Assembly (NCBI GenBank): GCA_020433785.1
Contig: JAGRCC010001136.1
Location: 1-14,537 of the forward strand
Direction: 5' to 3'
Length of the DNA: 14,537 nucleotides
Origin: Anaerolineae bacterium
GTDB lineage: Bacteria; Chloroflexota; Anaerolineae; 4572-78; J111
The first letter of the stretch is position 1. Each line of letters opens with the position of its first letter. Made by a program: the position numbers and the translations under genes. Below are positions 1 to 7,535 of this stretch, one piece after another. Below the pieces are notes generated by a model, which worked only from the letters and a program-made list of their open reading frames with translations, was not told where the DNA came from and searched no databases.

Positions 1-1430
1 CGACCGCTGTACCAACGGACGAACCCGTTATCATCATTGTTCCAACTGAAGAACCTACCGTAGAACCCACTGTTGAAGCTACGGTTGAAGCAACTACCGA
101 GCCGGTTCTCACTAGCGAAGGTGAAATTGAAACTTCTGCCGTCCCTGGTGCCTTTAGCAGTGAATATATCGTTGCGATGAATTTGAATGGTAGCGCCGCT
201 ACAAACGTGACGCTTGATTTGTATACGAACAGTGCCACCCCCGTGCAGACGTTATCCAAAAATGCTTTCGCCGGTGGTGGTGTTACGTTCCCCTTGGCGC
301 AATTTAACAACGATGGCCAATATTCCGGTGTCGTGAGTTCCAGCGACCCCATCGTGGCTGGAGTTTACAATACTAACTTTACCGGCAAATTGTCGGATAT
401 GTATCTTGGTACTAGTAATCCGGCTCAAAATGTAAACTTGCCGCTTGTTTATCGAAATCATTTCAGTAACGCATCAACCTTCTACATCCAAAACGCTCAC
501 TCAGTAGCTCAAAATATTACCGTTCGGGCTTACTTAATCGGAACCACGTCACCGAAAGTAACCAAAACCTATAACAGTGTGCCACCCAATACTACGCTCA
601 CTGTCAATTTTGCTTCCGACTCAGCCTACAGCGCTTTCGGTAGTGGGAATGGCGCTTACGGATATGCTCTGATTACTGGTAGCGCAGGCCCAATTGCGGC
701 TGTTTCTCAAACTATTCGAGACATTGGCAGTGATCGCTTTATGACCAGCTACAATGGTCTTAACCCTTCCACGGATGCCGGGACAAGTTTGGTTGCGCCT
801 CTAGTATATAACCAACATTTTGACTGGATTACCGGTATTACAGTCGTAAATACCGAGAATAAAAACACCACCGTGACCATGAATTATGTCTCAAATAAAG
901 GGAACGGCTCAAAATCTATCTCATTGGCGCCAAACGCGGTTGGGCTCTTTTATCTACCAGATATTAATCCCAAGGCATCCTATGGGTCGGCCACACTTAC
1001 ATCTAACAACGCTAAAATTATTGCGATGGTTAACAACGCTAGAGCAGCCCAAGGGTTCGGTTCCGCTACTGCCGCCCTTAACTCCAGCGCTGCTACAAGC
1101 AAAATCGCTATCCCAATTATTCTTAACAGCAACAGCGGTAATGCCTGGCGAAGTGGTATTACGGTATACACCTTTGGCGCCACGACTGTTACGGGTACCT
1201 TTGTAAAAGTTGATGCAAACCCCGCGACGAGCGGCAACAAAATAGTCAAAAATATATCATTGGGAGCCAATAGCGTAGGTCTCTTCTATGGACCTGACTT
1301 CCTACCGGCATCCAACTACACCGGGGTTCTTTACCTGCAAGCCTCCGGTAGCACCAAGATTATGGCTTTAGCCAACGTTTCTAACTTGGTTGGCGGTTTC
1401 TCGGGTCAAATGCCGGGTGTCAATTACTAA
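1..1430 (+). CDS. Secreted repeat-built surface protein, C-terminal part (5' end outside window)
   Basis: The reading frame is open from base 3, so the first ATG at 177 is internal and the true start lies left of the window. About 475 residues are visible. The first ~58 form a Pro/Thr/Glu/Val linker with degenerate EPTVEAT units. The rest is Ser/Thr/Asn/Gly-rich, nearly Cys-free and beta-strand-like, as in exported adhesin or stalk proteins. Counting from the ATG at 177, related units begin near residue 1, near 88 (PLVYRNHF), near 207 (APLVYNQHF) and near 311 (IPIILNSNS). The last two share an N-[AS]-VGLFY-x-PD block (253-262 and 365-374) followed by a [KT]-I-[MI]-A-[ML] strand. The C-terminus has no LPXTG motif, hydrophobic anchor or charged tail, so any anchor or signal peptide must be in the missing N-terminus. 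The gene ends just before a strong terminator and is probably a separate unit from the glycan operon. I do not recognise a named family, and the function is unknown. Confidence 0.8.
   Translation, partial: TAVPTDEPVIIIVPTEEPTVEPTVEATVEATTEPVLTSEGEIETSAVPGAFSSEYIVAMNLNGSAATNVTLDLYTNSATPVQTLSKNAFAGGGVTFPLAQFNNDGQYSGVVSSSDPIVAGVYNTNFTGKLSDMYLGTSNPAQNVNLPLVYRNHFSNASTFYIQNAHSVAQNITVRAYLIGTTSPKVTKTYNSVPPNTTLTVNFASDSAYSAFGSGNGAYGYALITGSAGPIAAVSQTIRDIGSDRFMTSYNGLNPSTDAGTSLVAPLVYNQHFDWITGITVVNTENKNTTVTMNYVSNKGNGSKSISLAPNAVGLFYLPDINPKASYGSATLTSNNAKIIAMVNNARAAQGFGSATAALNSSAATSKIAIPIILNSNSGNAWRSGITVYTFGATTVTGTFVKVDANPATSGNKIVKNISLGANSVGLFYGPDFLPASNYTGVLYLQASGSTKIMALANVSNLVGGFSGQMPGVNY
51..104 (+). repeat. 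Degenerate EPTVEAT-type linker repeat in the surface protein gene
   Basis: Eighteen codons read EPTVEPTVEATVEATTEP, a run of 4-residue units (E-P/A-T-V). This is a low-complexity, probably extended and exposed linker between a missing N-terminal region and the beta-rich repeats. Such Pro/Thr linkers are common in secreted Chloroflexota and Gram-positive surface proteins. Confidence 0.7.
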
Positions 1431-1453
1431 GTTTTAGAACTAACCGATTAAGG

Positions 1454-1482
1454 AAGGGGCTGCCATGGCAGCCCCTTTTCTT
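1454..1482 (+). terminator. Intrinsic terminator of the surface protein gene
   Basis: A perfect 24-base palindrome lies at 1454-1477. Its core at 1456-1475 starts GGGGCTGCC and ends GGCAGCCCC. The following stretch TTTTCTTATTTT is T-rich. It begins 24 bases after the TAA at 1428-1430. A strong GC stem with a U tract is the classic Rho-independent form. Because the stem is symmetric it could in principle also act on the other strand, but no minus-strand gene is seen here. Confidence 0.9.
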
Positions 1483-1556
1483 ATTTTGCTCCGAATAATT
1501 TGAGTCTTTACAATTATCTCACTTTCTCAAGAGTTTCATTTCAATTTTCGTACCAT

Positions 1557-1584
1557 TTGACAAAAGGTAGCGAACCTATATAAT
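1557..1584 (+). promoter_or_regulatory. Consensus sigma70-type promoter for the exporter/glycan operon
   Basis: A perfect -35 hexamer TTGACA (1557-1562) is separated by 16 bases from a perfect -10 hexamer TATAAT (1579-1584). Transcription would start near 1590-1592. It sits in an AT-rich intergenic stretch after the terminator of the upstream gene and points at the Wzm gene. No other equally good promoter was noticed in the window, so the genes from 1735 onward may be one long transcription unit. The 16-base spacer is one short of the optimum but within the functional range. Confidence 0.75.
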
Positions 1585-1590
1585 CGCAGT

Positions 1591-1710
1591 CGTACCTAAA
1601 AAGAATTTCTGCCTTCAAATAGAATGGCAACAATTGTGCTTCATCTATTTTGCAAATAAACCAACTAATTCATCAAAACCGCGCAAACGCGCGGTTTCGT
1701 TTGTTATTTA
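1591..1710 (+). other. Untranslated leader or possible small RNA between promoter and wzm
   Basis: The stretch from the predicted transcription start to the end of the hairpin tail is about 120 nt and holds no convincing gene. A very short ORF at 1624-1659 (ATG to TAA, MATIVLHLFCK) has no Shine-Dalgarno sequence and no run of one regulatory codon, so a leader-peptide role is only a possibility. If the hairpin at 1676-1697 terminates transcription, this piece would be released as a small RNA. If it is read through, it is the 5' leader of the exporter mRNA. I recognise no known riboswitch class. Confidence 0.35.
1676..1710 (+). terminator. Terminator-like hairpin in the leader of the exporter operon
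   Basis: A 9-bp perfect stem (AAACCGCGC at 1676-1684, GCGCGGTTT at 1689-1697) closes an AAAC tetraloop. The tail CGTTTGTTATTT is T-rich but interrupted. The hairpin lies downstream of the consensus promoter and upstream of the GTG at 1735. It could be a partial terminator (attenuator), the 3' end of a small RNA, or a stabilising 5' stem. The sequence alone does not separate these. Confidence 0.55.
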
Positions 1711-1734
1711 ACTACACGATCGAATAAGCATAGC

Positions 1735-2613
1735 GTGCAGAAAAAATCGAACATAACTGAAGGCTTTAATGCCAGCCCTAAATTATCCGAACTTCACTAC
1801 CCCCAAACTATTATTGAACCTTCAAAAGGGTGGGTCGATTTACAATGGCGTAAGCTCTGGAGCTATCGAGAATTACTCTACTTCCTTAGCTGGCGCGATA
1901 TTAAAGTCCGGTATAAACAGACTGCTCTCGGCGCCGCCTGGGCTATTATTCAACCGTTCTTCACGATGGTTGTCTTTAGTCTTTTCTTCGGCAAATTGGG
2001 CAAAATTCCGTCCGATGGCATTCCCTACCCAATTTTTAGTTACACGGCCCTGTTACCCTGGACCCTATTCGCCAATGGATTAAGCCAAGCCTCCAATAGT
2101 TTGGTCAGTAACGCCAACCTGATTACCAAAGTTTACTTCCCAAGGCTGCTTATTCCCCTTTCGACCGTCGTGTCAGGCCTTTTGGACTTTGTCATTGCCT
2201 TTGTAGTGCTGTTAGCTATGATGGTCTTTTACAACTTGTTTCCCACCTCTGCTATTCTTTGGCTGCCGTTTTTCTTGCTGCTCACCATCGTGACAACCCT
2301 GGGAGTTGCTCTATGGTTTTCTGCTCTAAACGTACAGTATCGAGATATTCGCTACGCTATCCCCTTCTTGACCCAATTCTGGCTGTTTATGACACCGATT
2401 GCCTACCCCAGCAGCCTCCTCAGCGAACCCTGGCGCACACTTTATGGCTTGAACCCCATGGTTGGTGTGGTTGAAGGCTTTCGTTGGGTTTTGCTCGGGG
2501 CCGATCCTCCAGGAGCAATGTTGTGGGTATCTGTCATGGCTGCTCTGGCGTTGTTGGTAGGTGGACTATACTATTTCAGAAAAATGGAAAAAACCTTCGC
2601 CGACATTGTTTAG
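1735..2613 (+). CDS. wzm: ABC-2 type polysaccharide export permease (Wzm/TagG-like)
   Basis: This is the membrane subunit of an ABC exporter that moves a lipid-linked polysaccharide across the cytoplasmic membrane. The 292-residue length is slightly above the usual ~260-280 of Wzm/TagG. After a ~45-residue cytoplasmic head come family signatures: DIKVRYKQTALGAAW (55-69), FPRLLIPL (135-142), QYRDIRYAIPFLTQ (201-214) and NPMVGVVEGFRW (240-251). Hydrophobic segments lie near 67-87, 98-118, 141-166, 174-196, 208-226 and 262-280, matching six helices. The start is GTG, with no strong Shine-Dalgarno sequence. No in-frame ATG occurs before the first membrane segment, so GTG 1735 is the best choice but not certain. 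The ATPase gene follows after 12 bases. The role is clear from both sequence and context; the exact glycan is unknown. Confidence 0.93.
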   Translation: MQKKSNITEGFNASPKLSELHYPQTIIEPSKGWVDLQWRKLWSYRELLYFLSWRDIKVRYKQTALGAAWAIIQPFFTMVVFSLFFGKLGKIPSDGIPYPIFSYTALLPWTLFANGLSQASNSLVSNANLITKVYFPRLLIPLSTVVSGLLDFVIAFVVLLAMMVFYNLFPTSAILWLPFFLLLTIVTTLGVALWFSALNVQYRDIRYAIPFLTQFWLFMTPIAYPSSLLSEPWRTLYGLNPMVGVVEGFRWVLLGADPPGAMLWVSVMAALALLVGGLYYFRKMEKTFADIV

Positions 2614-2625
2614 GTTGTATCCGTT

Positions 2626-3891
2626 ATGAGCGAATTCGCCATTGAAGTTCAAAATCTTAGCAAACAATACCGACTCGGCGAAAGGTGGGTCTCCTATCGT
2701 ACAATCCGCGAGCAGATTTCGAGTGTCATGAGTTTGTCGGCTCTGAGACAAAAAAATAGATCCAAAAACACCGATATCGAAACGATTTGGGCCCTAAAAG
2801 ATGTGTCGTTCGATGTCCGCCACGGCGAAGTCATCGGCATTATTGGCGCTAATGGCGCCGGTAAGTCAACCCTCCTCAAGCTGCTCTCCCAAATCACCGA
2901 GCCGACCTCCGGTCGAGCCGAGATTTCTGGCCGCATCGGCTCTTTGCTTGAGGTGGGCACCGGGTTCCACCAGGAACTAACCGGCCGCGAAAATATTTTT
3001 CTAAACGGGGCTATCCTGGGCATGCGAAATTATGAAATTAAGCATAAATTCGATGAAATCGTCACCTTTGCCGAAATTGAAAAATTTCTCGATACCCCCG
3101 TCAAACATTACTCCAGCGGAATGTATATGCGGTTGGCGTTTGCCGTCGCGGCTCATCTTGATCCCGAAATTTTGCTCATCGATGAGGTGTTAGCCGTTGG
3201 CGATGCCCGATTTCAGAAGAAATGTCTGGGCAAAATGAAGGACGTCGCTCATCAGGGCCGGACGGTCCTCTTTGTCAGTCACAATCACCAAGCCGTCCGC
3301 CGGCTGTGTGAGCGATGCATTTGGCTGACAAACGGTCAGGTCCACCAAATTGGGGCGACAAATCCGGTAATGGATGCCTATCTGCAAACCGTCAACAGCG
3401 ACGTCATTGCCGAAGACACCCGGCCCGATCCGCCGTCGCCGGATCCCACCAATCCGGTCCGTATCCTCCGGCTGGCCGTTTGTGATCAAACTGGCCGGCC
3501 CACCACGCTCCTTCACGCCGAGCAGCCCTACACCGTTGAGGTGGAGTATGAATTTACCCAGCCGGTTGAAAGTGTGCGTGTTGCGGTTATGTTTAGAACG
3601 GCCCAGGATGTCGATGCTTTTATGACCACAGATTGCGACGAAGGCTTAGTCCGGGGCATCGATCGCGTTCCCGGCCGCTTTATGGCCCGCTGCCATATTC
3701 CCGCCTATCTGCTGGCCCAAGGCCGCTACCGGATTAGCGTTTGGATCGCCGTCACCCATGTTCGTCAACTGCGCCGCCGCGAGGACGCGTTGATCGTAGA
3801 TGTTCAATATACCACCGGTTATATGATGCAAGATTCGCGCAATACGGCTGTCAACCCGCTCCTGAGTTGGCATACGGATCGGGTTGATTAG
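2626..3891 (+). CDS. wzt: ABC transporter ATPase with C-terminal glycan-binding domain (Wzt-like)
   Basis: This is the ATP-hydrolysing subunit paired with the upstream permease. The nucleotide-binding domain covers about residues 1-255: Walker A GANGAGKST (74-82), signature YSSGM (162-166), Walker B ILLIDE (182-187), D-loop AVGD (190-193) and switch His219. The LLEVGTGFHQELTGREN stretch (107-123) is typical of the polysaccharide-export subfamily. A Pro/Asp-rich hinge (264-277) leads to a ~140-residue beta-rich domain (278-421) that fits Wzt_C. In E. coli O8/O9a Wzt, that domain binds the modified non-reducing end of the O-polysaccharide and is needed for export. The 421-residue length matches this long type rather than short KpsT/TagH-like ATPases. 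The ATG has a weak AGGT ribosome site overlapping the wzm stop. Confidence 0.94.
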   Translation: MSEFAIEVQNLSKQYRLGERWVSYRTIREQISSVMSLSALRQKNRSKNTDIETIWALKDVSFDVRHGEVIGIIGANGAGKSTLLKLLSQITEPTSGRAEISGRIGSLLEVGTGFHQELTGRENIFLNGAILGMRNYEIKHKFDEIVTFAEIEKFLDTPVKHYSSGMYMRLAFAVAAHLDPEILLIDEVLAVGDARFQKKCLGKMKDVAHQGRTVLFVSHNHQAVRRLCERCIWLTNGQVHQIGATNPVMDAYLQTVNSDVIAEDTRPDPPSPDPTNPVRILRLAVCDQTGRPTTLLHAEQPYTVEVEYEFTQPVESVRVAVMFRTAQDVDAFMTTDCDEGLVRGIDRVPGRFMARCHIPAYLLAQGRYRISVWIAVTHVRQLRRREDALIVDVQYTTGYMMQDSRNTAVNPLLSWHTDRVD

Positions 3892-3914
3892 CTTCGGTAA
3901 GGATTTGAAAAACG

Positions 3915-4871
3915 ATGCGAGCTATTTGTACTACGGTTATTCGCGGCGCAAATCAATACGAATTTAGCGGTCGAATTATAGAAATTGATCTAACCAGCGG
4001 TCAGATCGTCATGGCCATGCATTTGCCGAACAAGGGCCAGGTGTTAGGCCCGCGTGGTGGCAGCCGGGGTGGGCGAGGGGTGCGTGTGTTTGGTCAAAAA
4101 ATTTATGTAGCGATATATGACCGCATCTTGGTGTATGATTTCGATTGGAACTTAGTCTCGGAAATCAAGCATCCCTACGTGGTCGGTCACCACGAGATTC
4201 AGGTCGATGTCGAGGGTGTCTGGTGTACTACAATGATGGACTCGGTGGTGAAGCTCGACTTTTCCGGCCGGGTTCTGTTTGAATGGTGGGGATCAGAGGA
4301 CGATGACTTCGTAGCTTGGCTCAGCATTAATCGTCACGCTTGGGACCGCACGGAAAATTACGATTCGTACGAACCACCGGCCTATAACGAAAGTTACCCC
4401 GGCTTCCAGTGTCATTTCAACAGCGTTTACTGTGTCGATGGCAAAGTTTACGTTTACGACTTGAGTCATCAGGCGCTGTTCGCGGTTTGGCCCCGATTCG
4501 AACCGCTGGCTCGCGTCCCGGCCTGGAACCGAGCGCATAACGTTCATCCGCGCGGTCAGGACATCCTGGTCAACGTGTCGGGCGATAAACGATTTGAAAT
4601 TTGGCGGATGCCGATGGGGATGCACAAATTCTGGCGAAGAAAACCCTATCGGACCCACCAAGTGGTGGTTGTGCCCGGCCCGGAACAGAGTACTCAATTT
4701 AGTCGAAGTGGGTGGGTGCGCGGCTTGATTGAGCTAGGGCCACAAGAATTTATTGTCGGCTGCAACCCGGCCGGGCTTCACCACCTAAAAGATGGGCGCG
4801 TCGTGCAAAGCTGGCCTATCAGCGACGAAGTTAATGAAGCCGTTCACGGCTTGACTCTGAAGCCCTGCTAA
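3915..4871 (+). CDS. Beta-propeller-like protein of unknown function in the glycan locus
   Basis: I do not recognise a named family. The 318 residues show about six blade-like units with alternating strands, turns and aromatic ends: GRIIEIDLTSGQIV (19-32), a unit around KIYVAIYDRILVYDF (62-76), VEGVWCTT to VLFEWW (99-125), GKVYVYDLSHQALFAVW (176-192), GQDILVNV to FEIW (214-230) and QEFIVGCNPAGLHH (277-290). Histidines recur at unit starts: GHHEI (91-95), CHFNS (166-170), AHNVH (207-211) and VHGL (310-313). This is reminiscent of propellers in which His residues line the central channel, such as aryl-sulfotransferase-like folds and some conserved hypothetical proteins of glycan loci. There is no signal peptide or membrane segment, so it is probably cytoplasmic. 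TAAGGA at 3898-3903 is 11 bases before the ATG. It lies between the exporter and the methyltransferases, so a role in glycan modification or sensing is inferred only. Confidence 0.7.
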   Translation: MRAICTTVIRGANQYEFSGRIIEIDLTSGQIVMAMHLPNKGQVLGPRGGSRGGRGVRVFGQKIYVAIYDRILVYDFDWNLVSEIKHPYVVGHHEIQVDVEGVWCTTMMDSVVKLDFSGRVLFEWWGSEDDDFVAWLSINRHAWDRTENYDSYEPPAYNESYPGFQCHFNSVYCVDGKVYVYDLSHQALFAVWPRFEPLARVPAWNRAHNVHPRGQDILVNVSGDKRFEIWRMPMGMHKFWRRKPYRTHQVVVVPGPEQSTQFSRSGWVRGLIELGPQEFIVGCNPAGLHHLKDGRVVQSWPISDEVNEAVHGLTLKPC

Positions 4872-4888
4872 TCAACGCGCCAATTTGG

Positions 4889-5713
4889 ATGAGGATAAAC
4901 GTGATTATTAGAAAATTCGGCCGATTTTTACAGAAAGCCGGCGATGAACTTGTCGCCCGCTCCTCTGTCCAGACCATCCGGCGGCTTTATCCGGTTGCTA
5001 TCGACCACCGCAACCTAAAGGATAACCAATTAAAACCAGGCGAGGGCATCGAAACCTTCGATCAGGCTGCCTATCAGGCCATCAACCAGGCTCGTTTAGC
5101 GCACTTGGCCTCTTTAGACCTGCCCCTCGAAGGTAAACAGGTGTTAGATGTTGGGTGCGGTGTGGGCCATCTTTCCCAATTTTTTGTCGAGCGAAACTGC
5201 CCGGTCGTCTGTCTCGACGGCCGGGCTGAAAATATCGCCAGCCTGCATCAACGATTTCCTGATCTGCCTGCCCATGTAGTCGATGTGGAGCGCGATCCTT
5301 TATCCCAATTTGGCCGGTTTGACATCGTCTTTGCCTACGGCTTACTCTACCATCTGGAAAATCCACTGCACGCCCTACGTAATATGGCCTCCGCCTGCCA
5401 AGAGATGCTGCTGCTGGAAACCCAAATTTGTGATCATACTCTGCCCATTGTCAGAATTGAGGGTGAAACCGCTGCCTACAGTCAGGCTCTGCACGGTCTC
5501 GGCTGTCGCCCCTCACCCAGTTACATCGTTCTAGCGCTCAAACAGATTGGTTTTCCCTTTATCTACGCGCCTCTACAGCCGCCCCAACACCCTCAATTTC
5601 AGTTTCGCTGGAAAAACAACCTCGATTGGCGGCGCAACGGACACCCACTGCGCTGCATATTTGTCGCTTCCCACGTTGAGTTATACAATCCAAAGTTGAT
5701 CAGCCTAATTTAG
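4889..5713 (+). CDS. Class I SAM-dependent methyltransferase
   Basis: Rossmann-fold methyltransferase of the Methyltransf_11/25-like kind. Motif I is VLDVGCGVGHLSQF (85-98). The acidic residue after strand 2 is D110, which would hold the ribose of SAM. FDIVFAYGLLYHL (144-156) is the motif IV region. An N-terminal helical region and a C-terminal ~90-residue part probably define the substrate pocket. Placed after the exporter in a glycan locus, it likely methylates a sugar hydroxyl of the chain or its end, but small-molecule or lipid substrates are not excluded. Two starts are possible: ATG 4889, with little upstream ribosome site, and in-frame GTG 4901, preceded by GAGGA at 4891-4895 with 5-base spacing. 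The GTG would shorten the protein by only four residues. Confidence 0.85.
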   Translation: MRINVIIRKFGRFLQKAGDELVARSSVQTIRRLYPVAIDHRNLKDNQLKPGEGIETFDQAAYQAINQARLAHLASLDLPLEGKQVLDVGCGVGHLSQFFVERNCPVVCLDGRAENIASLHQRFPDLPAHVVDVERDPLSQFGRFDIVFAYGLLYHLENPLHALRNMASACQEMLLLETQICDHTLPIVRIEGETAAYSQALHGLGCRPSPSYIVLALKQIGFPFIYAPLQPPQHPQFQFRWKNNLDWRRNGHPLRCIFVASHVELYNPKLISLI

Positions 5714-5724
5714 TTGATTGACAA

Positions 5725-6633
5725 ATGAACCGATACCTTATTAGAGACGTGACCTTTTTGTTTGCTAACGGCCGCCAACCAAGGCCTTACCCCAACTGGA
5801 AATTTGGCGCGTGGCGGTTAAGTACCGGCTTTTTGCCGCGTCTACGCCGGCGTCTATGGCACAACCTCGATGCGCCAGGTTTGGTTCGCTGGCTGGCTGG
5901 TTTACGAATCTACATTTATCCTAATGAAGAAATTTGCCGGTCGATCTTTGTGACCGGGAGTTTTGAGCCGAATCAATTCGCTTTTCTGAACAACGTTCTA
6001 ACCCCCGGTATGACCTTTGTTGACGTGGGCGCCAACATGGGTTTGTATACGTTGTTTGCCGCCCAAAAGGTGGGCCAATCAGGATCGGTCTTGGCCATCG
6101 AACCCAGCCAGCGAGAATTTGAACGATTGACCCAAAACGTGGCGATCAATCGCTTGAACAACGTTCGTCTTAGACAATTAGCTGTTTCAAATTGTCAAGC
6201 GGAAGCCGAACTCCTGATCGCCAGAGAAGATCATCCCGGTCACAATACCCTGGGCGCGTTCGGCTACGATTCGGTTAAATTGCAGCGAAAAGAAAAGGTA
6301 GCCGTCGAGCGATTAGATGATCTGGTGGAACAGGAGAGCCTTTACCGGGTTGACGTCATCAAAATGGATATCGAAGGCGCTGAATTTTTAGCCCTGCAAG
6401 GGGCTGAAAATACTATCGCCCGTTTCCGGCCTGTTCTTCTGTTGGAGTTGTCTGATCGTACTTTGAATCTTCAGGGGTGTAATAGCCGCCAGGTTTGGGA
6501 TTTTTTAACGCGATTTGATTATCACATTTATAAATTCGATCAACAGACCGGTTTGCCGGTGATCGCTCAACCCCAATCCTACTTTGACGCGGAAAATATC
6601 GTGGCGCTGCCCAATCACCGAGAACAGAATTAA
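5725..6633 (+). CDS. FkbM-family methyltransferase
   Basis: The central FkbM domain has FVDVGANMGLYT (98-109) as the SAM-binding loop, AIEPS (124-128) with Glu126 for the SAM ribose, NVAINRLNNV (138-147), and the family hallmark VIKMDIEGAE (211-220) followed by ALQGAENTIARFRPVLLLE. FkbM enzymes are O-methyltransferases and are common in polysaccharide and O-antigen loci. The ~90-residue N-terminal extension is basic and aromatic (RLRRRLWHN near 39-47) and has a GSFEPNQ segment typical of family members before the SAM fold. At 302 residues it is a full-length long-form member. The start is ATG with a poor ribosome site, 11 bases after the previous stop, so translational coupling is likely. The target sugar is unknown. 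Confidence 0.9.
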   Translation: MNRYLIRDVTFLFANGRQPRPYPNWKFGAWRLSTGFLPRLRRRLWHNLDAPGLVRWLAGLRIYIYPNEEICRSIFVTGSFEPNQFAFLNNVLTPGMTFVDVGANMGLYTLFAAQKVGQSGSVLAIEPSQREFERLTQNVAINRLNNVRLRQLAVSNCQAEAELLIAREDHPGHNTLGAFGYDSVKLQRKEKVAVERLDDLVEQESLYRVDVIKMDIEGAEFLALQGAENTIARFRPVLLLELSDRTLNLQGCNSRQVWDFLTRFDYHIYKFDQQTGLPVIAQPQSYFDAENIVALPNHREQN

Positions 6634-6638
6634 AAATT

Positions 6639-7529
6639 ATGGCCGCCGTAAATAGTCATTTGTCAACAACCCCAAAAGTACTCATCTTTTTTCATATCGC
6701 TAAAACCGCCGGCACCACATTGAGCAACATTCTGGGCCGTAATTATGCTGATGACGCTAGCATTTCGATCAATTACGCTGAACAATTGGCCGAGTTAGAA
6801 CACTTTAAGCAGCTTCCCGCCTGCGAACGGGCTAAAATTCGTTATTTTCATTCCCATATGATGCCCTTTGGCATTCACCAATATTTGCCGCCGTCTTTCT
6901 ACGTGGTTATGCTCCGAGACCCCGTGGAGCGCGTGATTTCCGAATATTACTATATTCGTCGCTATCAAGGCCATCCCCTGCATCAGAAAATAACGACTGA
7001 CAACATCAGTTTGGCGGAATACGTGACCAGCGGCATCAACCCGGCGGCGGCCGGCAACGGCCAAACGCGCCTGCTGAGCGGCATCCCCGGCGTCGATTGG
7101 GCTACCGGGGGCGGACCTGTGTCTGAAGCGGTCTTACGTCAGTCACAAGAAAACATCAAAAAATTTGTTGCTTTAGTCGGCTTCACCGAAAAATTTGATG
7201 AGTCGCTCATTTTGCTTAAACAACTGCTGGGCTGGAAAAATACCGATCTACTCTACCAAAAACAAAACGTAACCATTGGCCGGCCCAAACAGCGCGATAT
7301 TCCCACAGCCACCATCAAACTCATCGAACAATACAACACCCTCGACATCGAACTCTACCAAACCGCGCTGGCCCAGTTCGACCGGACGATTGCCGCGCAA
7401 GGACCATCCTTCGCCATGGAACTTGAAGCGTTTCGGCTTTGGAATAAACTATATAATCGCCTCTATGAACATCGTCGGATAGCTGTGCCGATTAAACAGA
7501 TGTTTTTAGGTACTCGAAAAAACAAGTAG
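6639..7529 (+). CDS. PAPS-dependent sulfotransferase (Sulfotransfer_2-like)
   Basis: Enzymes of this family move sulfate from PAPS to a sugar hydroxyl. The 5'-phosphosulfate loop is FFHIAKTAGTTL (17-28), with Lys22 the expected catalytic or phosphate contact. The 3'-phosphate site is VMLRDPVERVISEYYY (90-105), with Arg93 and Ser101. NGQTRLLSG (140-148) and VGFTEKFDESLILLKQLLGW (180-199) also match the pattern of bacterial and eukaryotic carbohydrate sulfotransferases. There is no signal or membrane segment, so it would act in the cytoplasm before export, unlike the Golgi enzymes. It begins 5 bases after the first FkbM gene and ends 6 bases before the second, which argues for co-expression. 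No PAPS synthesis genes are in the window. The family call is firm; the glycan acceptor is inferred from context. Confidence 0.9.
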   Translation: MAAVNSHLSTTPKVLIFFHIAKTAGTTLSNILGRNYADDASISINYAEQLAELEHFKQLPACERAKIRYFHSHMMPFGIHQYLPPSFYVVMLRDPVERVISEYYYIRRYQGHPLHQKITTDNISLAEYVTSGINPAAAGNGQTRLLSGIPGVDWATGGGPVSEAVLRQSQENIKKFVALVGFTEKFDESLILLKQLLGWKNTDLLYQKQNVTIGRPKQRDIPTATIKLIEQYNTLDIELYQTALAQFDRTIAAQGPSFAMELEAFRLWNKLYNRLYEHRRIAVPIKQMFLGTRKNK

Positions 7530-7535
7530 GTTTTG

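Noticed and set aside
51..104. CRISPR-like or mobile-element repeats at the left edge
   Set aside because: The repetition is in frame, degenerate and encodes a Pro/Thr/Glu linker. There are no spacers and no terminal inverted repeats.
177..179. ATG at 177 as the start of the surface protein
   Set aside because: The frame is open upstream to the window edge with a Pro/Thr/Glu linker typical of the inside of a secreted protein, and there is no ribosome site or signal peptide at 177.
1624..1659. Leader peptide MATIVLHLFCK ahead of the exporter operon
   Set aside because: There is no ribosome site and no repeated regulatory codon. It is kept only as a remark on the leader, not as a gene.
4293..4697. 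Minus-strand ORF of 134 codons opposite the propeller-like gene
   Set aside because: The + strand frame covers 318 codons with repeated strand-like units and a ribosome site, while the minus frame shows no such structure.
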